Shown in pieces: positions 24,231-35,434 of a stretch of 64,000 nucleotides of DNA. This DNA is from Aristolochia californica (taxonomy: Eukaryota; Streptophyta; Magnoliopsida; Piperales; Aristolochiaceae). The position numbers and the translations under genes were made by a program. The DNA lies in NCBI GenBank assembly GCA_029961685.1, contig JARWKL010000010.1:17381931-17445930 (forward strand), read 5' to 3'. The notes below the pieces were generated by a model that had not been told where the DNA came from, did not search any database, and saw only the letters and a program-made list of their open reading frames with translations. Position 1 is the stretch's first letter. The number at the start of each line of letters is the position of its first letter.

Positions 24231-26799
24231 TTTTCCTCGTAAACAAAAAAGATATAAGATCGCAACAAAATGAAAATTTTAGAGTTCATGTGTGCAAAAA
24301 AATTTTAAAAATATAACAATAAATAAAAAATTATTTCACGCACTAAAAATGAACCCCAAAATCCAATTTTGGGAAATTCCTCTAGTATAACCCCCTAATA
24401 ATAGCTTGGTGGAATTTTATAGGAAAGGGACTTCTAACTGATCCAACATGCATTAAGTGTGGTGGGTGTGCATGCCACAAGCATGTTGAGCATGCAAGTG
24501 GCCAAAAATTAGGGGGGGTAGAAAAAATTAAAATCTCAAGTGGTTGGATATTTACCAGAGTCAAACATCCCACTTTTTGCCTATCCTTAAAAATCACAGA
24601 TACTTTTTGGAATTATCTCTCCCAGCATTTGTGCATTCCCATTTTGGATGTTCAAATTATTTTTTTTCGGGTCCAAACTTATGACTCCCATTTTTCATCG
24701 TAAAGAAAAAAGATATAAGATCGCAACAAAATGAAAATTTTAGAGTTCACGTGTGCAAAAAAAATTGAAAAATATAATAATAAATAAAAAATTATTTCAC
24801 GCACTAAAAATGAACCCCAAAATGCAAGTTTGGGAAATTCCACTGGTACAACCCCCTAATAATAGCATGGTGGAATTTTATAGGAAACGGACTTCTAATT
24901 GATCCGATCATGCTTTAAGTGTGGTGGGTGTGCATGCCACAAACATGTTGAGGATGCAAGTGGCCAAAAATTAGGGGGGGTAGAAAAAATTAAATTCTCA
25001 AGTGGTTGAACATTTACATGACCAAACAACCCACCTTTTGCCTATCCTTTAAAATGACAGATACTTTTTGGAATTATCTCTCCCAGCATTTGTGCATTCC
25101 CATTTTGAATGTTCAAAATTTTTTTTTTTTCAGGTCGAAAGTTGTTACTCCCATTTTTCCTCGTAAACAAAAAAGATATAAGATCGCAACAAAATGAAAA
25201 TTTTAGAGTTCATGTGTGCAAAAAAAAATTGAAAGCTATAATAATAAATAGAAAATTATTTCACGCACTAAAAATGAACCCCAAAATCCAATTTTGGGAA
25301 ATTCCTCTAGTATAACCCCCTAATAATAGCTTGGTGGAATTTTATAGGAAAGGGACTTCTAACTGATCCCAACATAAATTAAGTGTGGTGGGTGTGCATG
25401 CCACAAGCATGTTGAGGATGCAAGTGGCCAAAAATTAGGGGGGGTAGAAGAAATTAAATTCTCAAGTGGTTGGATATTTACTAGAGCCAAACAACCCTCT
25501 TTTTGCCTATCTTTAAAAATCACAGATACTTTTTGGAATTATCTCTCCCAGCATTTGTGCATTCCCATTTTGGATGTTCAAATTTTTTTTTTTTCAGGTC
25601 CAAACTTGTGACTCCCATTATTCCTCGTCAACAAAAAAGATATAAGATCGCAACAAAATGAAAACTTTAGAGTTCATGTGTGCAAAAAAAATTGAAAACA
25701 ATAATAATAAATAGAAAATTATTTCGCGCACTAAAAATGAACCCCAAAATCCATGTTAGGGAAATTCCACTAGTACAACCCCTAATAATAGCTTGGTGGA
25801 ATTTTATAGGAAAGGGACTTCTAACTGATCCCAACATGCTTTAAGTGTGGTGGGTGTGCATGCCACAAGCATGTTGAGGATGCAAGTGGCAAAAAATTAG
25901 GGGGGATAGAAAAAATTAAATTCTCAAGTGGTTGGATATTTACCAGAGCCAAACAACCCACTTTTTGCCTATCCTTAAAAATCACAGATACTTTTTGGAA
26001 TTATCTCTCCCAGCATTTGTGCATTCCCGTTTTGGATGTTCAATTTTTTTTTCTTGTCCAAACTTGTGACTCCCATTTTTCCTCGTCAACAAAAAAAAAA
26101 TAAAATCACAACAAAATGAAAATTTTAGAGTTCATGTGAGCAAAAAAATTTGAAAACTATAATAATAAATAGAAAATTATTTCACGCACTAAAAATGAAC
26201 CCCAAAGTCATATTTTGGGAAATTCCACTAGTACAACCCCCTAATAATAGCTTGGTGGAATTTTATAGGAAAGGGATTTCTAACTGATCCCAACATGCTT
26301 TAAGTGTGGTGGGTGTGCATGCCAGAAGCATGTTGAGGATGCAAGTGGCAAAAAATTAGGGGGGGTAGAAAAAATTAAATTCTCAAGTGGTTGGATAATT
26401 ACTAGAGCCAAACAACCCAGTTTTTGCCTATCCTTAAAAATTACAGATACTTTTTGGAATTATCTCTCCCAGAATTTGGGCATTCCCATTTTTGGATGTT
26501 CAAATTTTTCATTTTCAGGTCCAAACTTTTGACTCCCATTTTCCTCGTAAACAAAAAAGATATAAGATCGCAACAAAATGAAAATTTTAGAGTTCATGTG
26601 TGCAAGAAAATTTGAAAACTATAATAATAAATAGAAAATTATTTCACGCATTAAAAATGAACCCCAAAGTCCATGTTTGGGAAATTCCACTAGTACAACC
26701 CCCTAATAATAGCTTGGTGGAATTTTATAGGAAAGGCACATCCAACTGATCCCAACATGCTTTAAGTGTGGTCGGTGTGCATGCCACAAGCATGTTGAG

Positions 26800-28620
26800 G
26801 ATGCAAGTGGCAAAAAATTAGGGGGGGTAGAAAAAATTAAATTCTCAAATGGTTGGATAATTACCAGAGCCAAACAACCCAGTGTTTGCCTATCCTAAAA
26901 AATTACAGATACTTTTTGGAATTATCACTCCCAGCATTTGTGCATTCCCATTTTTGGATGTTCAAAATTTTTTTTTTTCAGGTCCAAACTTGTGACTCCC
27001 ATTTTTCCTCATAAACAAAAAAGATATAAGATCGCAACCAAATGAAAATTTTAGAGTTCATGTGTGTAAAAAAATTTGAAAACTATAATAATAAATAGAA
27101 AATTATTTCACGCACTAAAAATGAACCCCAAAATCCAAGTTTGGGAAATTCCACTAGTACAACCCCCTAATAATAGCCTGGTGGAATTTTATAGGAAAGG
27201 GACTTCTAACTGATCCCAACATGCTTTAAGTGTGGTGGGTGTGCATGCCACAAGCATGTTGAGGATGGAAGGGGGTAAAAATTAGGGGGGGTAGAAAAAA
27301 TTAAATTCTCAATTGGATGGATATTTACCAGAGCCAAACAACCCACTTTTTGCCTATCCTTAAAAATCACAGATACGTTTTGGAATTATCTCTCCCAGCA
27401 TTTGTGCATTCCCATTTTGGATGTTCAAATTTTTTTTTTTCAGGTCCGAACTTGTCACTTCCATTTTTCCTCGTAAACAAAAAAGATATAAGATCGCAAC
27501 AAAATGAAAATTTTAGAGTTCATGTGTGCAAAAAAATTTGAAAACTAGAATAAGAAATAGAAAATTATTTCATGCCCTAAAAAAAAACCCCAAAATCCAT
27601 TTTGGGAAATTCCACTAGTACAACGCCCTAATAATAGCTTGGTGGAATTTTATAGGAAAGGGACTTCTAACAGATCCCAACATGCTTTAAGTGTGGCGGG
27701 TGTGCCTGCCACAAGCATGTTGAGGATGCAAGTGGCCAAAAATAAGGCGGGGTAGAAAAAATCAAATTCTCAAGTGGTTGGATATTTATAGGAGCCAAAT
27801 AACCAACTTTTTGCCTATCCTTAAAAATAAAAGATACTTTTTGGAATTATCTCTCCAAGCATTTGCGCATTCTCATTTTGGATGTTCAAATTTTTTTTTT
27901 CAGGTCCAAACTTGTGACTCCCATTTTTCCTCATAAACAAAACAGATATAAGATCACATCAAAATGAAAATTTTAGAGTTCATGTGTGCAAACAAATTTG
28001 AAAACAATAATAATAAATAGAAAATAATTTCACGCACTAAAAATGAACCCCAAAATACACGTTTGGCAAATTCCACTAGTACTACCCCCTAATAATAGCT
28101 TGGAGGAATTTTATAGGAAAGGGACTTCTAATTGATCCCAACATGCTTTAAGTGTGGTGGGTGTGCATGCCACAAGCATGTTGAGGATGGAAGCGGCCAT
28201 AAACTATGGGGGGTAGAAAAAATTAAATCCTCAAGCGGTTGGATATTTACCAGAGCGAAACAACCCACTTTTTGCCTATCCTTAAAAATCACAGATAATT
28301 TTTGGAATTATCTCTCCCAGCATTTGTGCATTCCCGTTTTGGATGTTCAATTTTTTTTTCTTGCCCAAACTTGTGACTCCCATTTTTCCTCGTCAACAAA
28401 AAAAATATAAGATCACAACAAAATGAAAATTTTAGAGTTCATGTGTGCAAAAAATTTTGAAAACTATAATAATAAATAGAAAATTATTTCACGCTCTAAA
28501 AATGAACCCCAAAGTCATATTTTGGGAAATTCCACTAGTACAACCCCCTAATAATAGCTTGGTCGAATTTTATAGGAAAGGGATTTCTAACTGATCCCAA
28601 CATGCTTTAAGTGTGGTGGG
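26800..28620 (+). repeat. Block ancestral to 32.8-34.15 kb, with one extra monomer
   Basis: Shares with 32.81-34.15 kb the variants CCCAGTGTTTGCC, GGATGGAAGGGGG, AAGGCGGGGTAG with AAAATCAAATTC, AATACACGTTTGGCAAATTCC, GGATGGAAGCGGCC and CCCAAAGTCATATTTTGGG. Here GGATGGAAGGGGG (27,264) and AAGGCGGGGTAG (27,743) are one monomer apart; in the right-hand block they are fused within about 20 bp at 33,262-33,290. Confidence 0.7.
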
Positions 28621-28679
28621 TGTGCATGCCACAAGCATGTTGAGGATGCAAGTGGCCAAAAATTAGGGGTGGTAGAAAA

Positions 28680-29470
28680 AGTAGAATTCTCAAGTGGTTA
28701 GATTTTTACTAGAGCCAAACAACCCACTTTTTTGCCTATCCTTAAAAATCACAGACACTTTTTGGAATTATCTCTCACTGCATTTTCGCGTCCCCATTTT
28801 AGATGTTCAAAATTTTTTTTTTTCAGGTCCAAACTTGTGACTCCCATTTTTCCTCGTAAACAAAAAGATATAAGATCGCAACAAAATGAAAATTTTAGAG
28901 TTCATGTGTGCAAAAAAATTTGAAATCTATAATAGTGAATAGAAAATTATTGCACGCACTTAAAATGAACCCCATAATCCATGTTTGGGAAATTCCACTA
29001 GTACAACCCCCTAATAATAGCTTGGTGGAATTTTATAGGAAACGGACTCGTAACTGATCCCAACATGCTTTAAGTGTGGTGGGTGTGCATGCCACAAGCA
29101 TGTTGAGGATGCAAGTGGCCAAAAATTACGGGGGGTAGAAAAAGTTGAATTCTCAAGTGGTTGGATATTTACCAGAGCCAAACAACCCACTTTTTTACCT
29201 ATCCTTAAAAATCACAGATACTTTTTGGAATTGTCTCCCCCAGCATTTGTACATCCCCATTTTGGATGTTCATATTTTTTTTTTTCAGGTCCAAACTTGT
29301 GACTCCCATTTTTCCTCGTAAACAAAAAAGATATAAGATCGCAACAAAATGAAAATTTTAGAGTTCGTGTGTGCAAAAAAATTTGAAAACTATAATAATA
29401 AATAGAAAATTATTTCATGCACAAAAAATGAACCCCAAAATCCATGTTTGGGAAATTCCACTAGTACAAC
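28680..29470 (+). repeat. Island of A2-like monomers inside the A1 domain
   Basis: Two consecutive monomers carry GTAGAATTC or GTTGAATTC after the G-tract, CCCACTTTTTTGCC, TCCCCATTTT, AATAGTGAATAG and GGACTCGTAACTG. These are the diagnostic states of the A2 domain, which starts 19 kb to the right. Neighbours on both sides are A1. The linked set argues for transfer of a block rather than chance convergence. Confidence 0.65.
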
Positions 29471-29579
29471 CGCCTAATAATAGCTTGCTGGAATTTTATA
29501 GGAAAGGGACTTCTAACTGATCCCAACATGCTTTAAGTGTGGTGGGTGTGCTTGCCACAAGCATGTTGAGGATGCAAGT

Positions 29580-30290
29580 GGCCAAAAGTTAGGGGGGGTA
29601 GAAAAAATTAAATTCTCAAGTGGTTGGATATTTACCAAAGCCAAACAACCCATTTTTCCTGTCCTTAAAAATCACAGATAGTTTTTGGAATTATCTCTCA
29701 CAGCATTTGTGCATTCCCATTTTGGATGTTTAATTTTTTTTTTTTCAGGTCGAAACTTGTGACTCCCATTTTTCCTCGTTAACAAAAAAGATATAAGATC
29801 ACAACAAAATGAAAATTTTAGAGTTCATGTGTGCAAAAAAATTTGAAAACTATAATAATAAATAGAAAATTATTTCGCGCACTAAAAAGAGAATCCCAAA
29901 ATCCATGTTTGGGAAATTCCACTAGTACAATACCCTAATAATAGCTTCGTGGAATTTTATAGGAAAGGGACTTCTAACTGATCCCAACATGCTTTAAGTG
30001 TGGTGGGTGTGCTTGCCACAATCATGTTGAGGATGCAAGTGGCCAAAAATTAGGGGGGGTAGAAAAATTTAAATTCTCAAGTGGTTGGATATTTACCAAA
30101 GCCAAGCAAACCATTTTTCCTATCCTTAAAAATCACAGATAGTTTTTGAAATTATCTCTCGCAGCATTTGTGCATTCCCATTTTGGATGTTTAATTTTTT
30201 TTTTTCAGGGCGAAACTTGTGACACCCATTTTTCCTCGTTAACAAAAAAGATATAAGATTACAACAAAACGAAAATTTTAGAGTTCATGT
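29580..30290 (+). repeat. Adjacent monomers of a CCATTTTTCCTATCC variant class
   Basis: Two neighbouring monomers share ACCAAAGCCAAACAA(C)CCATTTTTCC, GATAGTTTTTGG/GAAATT, TTTAATTTTTTTTTTTCAGG, CGAAACTTGTG and CGTTAACAAAAAAG. Singles of the class lie near 19,470 and 38,860. The class shows that one monomer type has spread both locally and over about 10-19 kb. Confidence 0.65.
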
Positions 30291-30729
30291 GTGCAAAAAA
30301 ATTTGAAAACTATAATAATAAATAGAAAATTATTTCACGCGCTAAAAATAAACCGCAAAATCCATGTTTGGGAAATTCCACTAGTACAACCCCCTAATAA
30401 TAGCTTGGTGGAATTTTATAGGAAAGGGACTTCTAACTGTTCCCAACATGCTTTAAATGTGGTGGGTGTGCATGCCACAAGCATGTTGAGGATGTAAGTG
30501 GCCAAAAATTGGGGGGGTAGAAAAAATTAAATTCTCAAGTGGTTGGATAATTACCAGAGCCAAACAACCCAGTTTTTGCCTATCCTTAAAAATTACAGAT
30601 ACTTTTTGGAATTATCTCTCCCAGCATTTGTGTATTCCCATTTTTGGATGTTCAAATTTTTTTTTTTCAGGTCCAAACTTGTGACTCCCATTTTTCCTCG
30701 TAAACAAAAAAGATATAAGATCGCAACAA

Positions 30730-32200
30730 AATGAAAATTTTAGAGTTCATGTGTGCAAAAAAATTTGAAAACTATAATAATAAATAGAAAATTATTTCAC
30801 GCACTAAAAATGAACCCCAAAATCCACGTTTGGGAAATTCCACTAGTACAACCCCCTAATAATAGCTTGGTGGAATCTTATAGGACTTCTAACTGATCCC
30901 AACATGCTTTAAGTGTGGTGGGTGTGCATGCCACAACATGTTGAGGATGCAAGTGGAAAAAAATTAGGGGGGGTAGAAAAAATTAAATTCTCTAGTGGTT
31001 GGATATTTACCAGAGTCAAACAACCCACTTTTTGCCTATCCTTAAAAATCACATATACTTTTTGGAATTATCTCTCCCAGCATTTGTGCATTCCCATTTG
31101 GGATGTTCAAATTTTTTTTTTTTTCATGTCCAAACGTTTGACTCCCATTTTTCCTCGTAAACAAAAAAATATAAGATCACAACAAAATGAAAATTTTAGA
31201 GTTCTTGTGTGAAAAAACAATTGAAAACTATAATAATAAATATAAAATTATTTCATGCACTAATAACGAACCCCAAAATCCAATTTTGGGAAATTCCACT
31301 AGTACAACCCCCTAATAAAAGCTTGGTGGAATTTTATAGGAAAGGGACTTCTAACTGATCCCAACATGCTTTAAGTAATGTGGGTGCGCATGCCACAAGC
31401 ATGTTGAGGATGCAAGTGGCCTTAAATTAGGGGGAATAGAAAAAACTAAATTCTCAAGTTGTTGGATATTTACCAGAACAAAAAAACCCACTTTTTGGCT
31501 ATCCTTAAAAATTACAGATACTTTTTTTGAATTATCTCTACCAGCATTCGTGCATTCCCATTTTGGATGTTCAAATTTTTTTTTTTTCAGGTCCAAACTT
31601 GTGACTCCCATTTTTCCTCGTAAACAAAAAAGATATAAGATCGCAACAAAATGAAAATTTTAGAGTTCATGTGTGCAAAAAAATATGAAAACTATAATAA
31701 TAAATAGAAAATTATTTCACGCACAAAAAATGGAAACCAAAATCCATGTTTGGGAAATTCCACTAGTACAACCCCCTAATAATAGCTTGGTGGAATTTTA
31801 TTGGAAAGGGACTTCTAACTGATCCCAACATGCTCTAAGTGTGGTGTGTGTCCATGCCACAAGCATGTTGAGGATGCAAATGGCCAAAAATTAGGGGGGG
31901 TAGAAAAAATTAATTTCTCAAGTGGTTGGGTATTTACCAGAGTGAAACAACCCACTTTTTGCCTATCCTTAAAAATCACATATACTTTTTGGAATTATCA
32001 CTCCCAGCATTTGTGCATTCCCATTTTGGATGTTCAAATTTTTAATTTTCAGGTCTAAACTTGTGACTCCCATTTTTCCTCATAAACAAAAAAGATATAA
32101 GATCGCAACAAAATGAACATTTTAGAGTTCATGTGTGCAAAAAAATTTGAAAACTATAATAATAAATAGAAAATTATTTCACGCAATAAAAATGAACCCC
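30730..32200 (+). repeat. Copy of the 10.8-12.3 kb block
   Basis: Carries GCCACAACATG near 30,931, CAAACGTTTGAC near 31,130, GGCCTTAAATTAG near 31,418 and GTGTGTGTCCATGCC near 31,843, each about 19,920 bp downstream of its match. Differences include a short deletion at about 30,884 (TTATAGGACTTC, lacking GAAAGG) and GGGGGAATAG for GGGGGGGTAG. Confidence 0.75.
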
Positions 32201-32660
32201 AAAATCCATGTTTGGGAAATTTCTCTGGTACAACCCCCTAATAATAGCTTGGTGAAATTTTATAGGAAAGGGACTTTTAACTGATCCCAACATGCTTTAA
32301 GTGTGGTGGGTGTGCTTGCCACAAGCATGTTGAGGATGCAAGTGGCCAAAAATAAGGGCGGGTAGAAAAAATTAAATTTTCAAGTGGTTGGATATTTACC
32401 AGAGCCAAACAACCCACTTTTTGCCTATCCTTAAAAATCACAGATACTTTTTGGAATTATCTCTCCCAGCATTTGTGCATTCCCATTTCGGATGTTCAAA
32501 ATTTTTTTTTTCAGGTCCAAACTTGTGACTCCCTTTTTTCCTTGTAAACAAAAAAGATATAATATCGCAACAAAATGAAAATTTTAGAGTTCATGTGTGG
32601 AAAAAAATTTGAAAACTATAATAATATATAGAAAATTATTTCATGCACAAAAAATGAACT

Positions 32661-35434
32661 CCAAAATCCATGTTTGGGAAATTCCACTAGTACAACCCCC
32701 TAATAATAGCTTGGTCGAATTTTATAGGAAAGGGACTTCTAACTGATCCCAACATGTTTTATGTGTGGTGGGTGTGCATGCGACAAGCATGTTGAGGATC
32801 CAAGTGGCAAAAAATTAGGGGGGGTAGAAAAAATTAAATTCTCAAATGGTTGGATAATTACCAGAGCCAAACAACCCAGTGTTTGCCTATCCTAAAAAAT
32901 TACAGATACTTTTTGGAATTATCTCTACCAGCATTTGTGCATTCCCATTTTTGGTTGTTCAAAATTTTTTTTTTTCAAGACCAAACTAGTGACTCCCATT
33001 TTTCCTCATAAACAAAAGAGATATAAGATCGCAACCAAATGAAAATTTTAGAGTTCATGTGTGCAAAAAAATTTGAAAACTATAATAATAAATAGAAAAT
33101 TATTTCACGCACTAAAAATGAACCCCAAAATCCATGTTTGGGAAATTCCACTAGTACAACCCCCTAATCATAGCTTGGTGGAATTTTATAGGAAAGGGAC
33201 TTCTAACTGATCCCAACATGCGTTAAGTGTGGTAGGTGTGCATGCCACAAGCATGTTGAGGATGGAAGGGGGCAAAAATAAGGCGGGGTAGAAAAAATCA
33301 AATTCTCAAGTGGTTGGATATTTATAAGAGCCAAACAACCAACTTTTTGCCTATCCTTAAAAATCACAGATACTTTTTGGAATTATCTCTCCAAGCATTT
33401 GCGCATTCTCATTTTGGATGTTCAAATTTTTTTTTTCAGGTCCAAACTTGTGACTCCCATTTTTCCTCGTAAACAAAAAAGATATAAGATCACATAAAAA
33501 TGAAAATTTTAGAGTTCATGTCTGCAAAAAAATTTGAAAAAAATAATAATAAATAGAAAATAATTTCACGCACTAAAACTGAACCCCAAAATACACGTTT
33601 GGCAAATTCCACGAGTACTACCCCCTAATAATAGCTTGGTGGAATTTTATAGGAAAGGAACTTCTAATTGATCCCAACATGCTTTAAGTGTGGTGGGTGT
33701 GCATACCACAAGCATGTTGAGGATGGAAGCGGCCTTAAATTATGGGGGGTAGAAAAAATTAAATTCTCAAGTGGTTGGATATTTACCAGAGCGAAACAAC
33801 CCACTTTTTGCCTAACCTTAAAAATCATAGATAATTTTTAGAATTAGCTCTCCCAGCATTTGTGCATTCCCGTTTTGGATGTTCAATTTTTTTTTTCTTG
33901 TCCAAACTTGTGACTCCCATTTTTCCTCGTCAAAAAAAAAAAAAATAAGATCACAACAAAATGAAAATTTCAGAGTTCATGTGTGCAAAAAAATTTGAAA
34001 ACTATAATAATAAATAGAAAATTATTTCACGCACTAAAAATGAACCCCAAAGTCATATTTTGGGAAATTCCACTAGTACAACCCCCTAATAATTGCTTGG
34101 TGGAATTTTATAGGAAAGGGATTTCTAACTGATCCCAACATGCTTTAAGTGTGGTGGGTGTGCATGCCACAAGCATGTTGAGGATGCAAGTGGCCTAAAA
34201 TTAGGGGGGGTAGAAAAAATTAAATTCTCAAGTGGTTGGATATTTACCAGAGCCAAATAACCCACTTTTTGCCTATCCTTAAAAATCACAAATACTTTTT
34301 GGAATTATCTCTCCCAGCATTTGTGCATTCCCATTTCGGATGTTGAAATTTTTTTTTTTCAGGTCGAAACTTCTGACTCCCTTTCTTCCTTGTAAACAAA
34401 AAAGATATAATATCGAAACAAAATGAAAATTTTAGAGTTCATGTGTGCAAAAAAATTTGAAAACTATAATAATAAATAGAAAATTATTTCATGCACAAAA
34501 AATGAACCCCAAAATCCATGTTTGGGAAATTCCACTAGTACAACCCCCTAATAATAGCTTGGTGGAATTTTATAGGAAAGGGACTTCTAACTGATCCCAA
34601 CATGTTTTATGTGTGGTGGGTGTGCATGCCACAAGCATGTTGAGGATCCAAGTGGCCAAAAATTAGCGCGGGTAGAAAAAATTAAATTTTCAAGTGGTTG
34701 GATATTTACCAGAGCCAAACGACCCACTTTTTGCCTATCCTTAAATATCACAGATACTTTTTGGAATTATCTCTCCCAGCATTTGTGCATTCCCATTTTG
34801 GATGTTCAAATTGTTTTTTTTTTCAGGTCCAAACTTTTGACTCCCATTTTTCCTTGTAAACAAAAAAGATATATGATCGCAACAAAATGAAAATTTTAGA
34901 GTTCACCAGTGCAAAAAAATTTGAAAACTATAATAATAAATAGAAAATTATTTCACGCACTTAAAATGAACCACAAAATACACGTTTGGCAAATTCCCCT
35001 AGTACTGCCCCCTAATAATAGCTTGGTGGAATTTTATAGGAAAGGGACTTCTAATTGATTCCAACATGCTTTAAGTGAGGTGGGTGTGCATGCCACAAGC
35101 ATGATGAGGATGGAAACGGCCAAAAATTATGGGGGGTAGAAAAAATTAAATTCTCAAGTGGTTGGATATTTATGAGAGCCAAACAACCCACTTTTTGCCT
35201 AACCTTAAAAATTACAGATAATTTTTGGAATTATCTCTCCCAGCATTTGTGCATTCCCATTTAGGATGTTCAAATTTTTTTTTTTAGGCCCAAACTTGTG
35301 GCTCCCATTTTTTCTCGTCAACAAAAAAAAATATAAGATCACAACAAAATGAAAATTTTAGAGTTCATGTGTGCAAAAAAATTTGAAAACTATGATAATA
35401 AATAGAAAATTATTTCACGCACTAAAAATGAACC
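32661..35434 (+). repeat. Six-monomer tandem duplication, first copy (period 2774 bp)
   Basis: Bases 32,661-35,444 are repeated at 35,435-38,218 with no net length change. Identity starts right after the private GAACTCC/GAACCCC difference at 32,660 and ends at the CCATG/CCAAT difference at 38,219. I could spot only about five substitutions over 2.77 kb (for example AAAGAG/AAAAAG near 33,017, AGGAACTT/AGGGACTT near 33,658, GTCAAAA/GTAAAAA near 33,931, TTTCAGAG/TTTTAGAG near 33,968). Even the T- and A-runs agree in length, so this is a very recent event. Confidence 0.93.
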
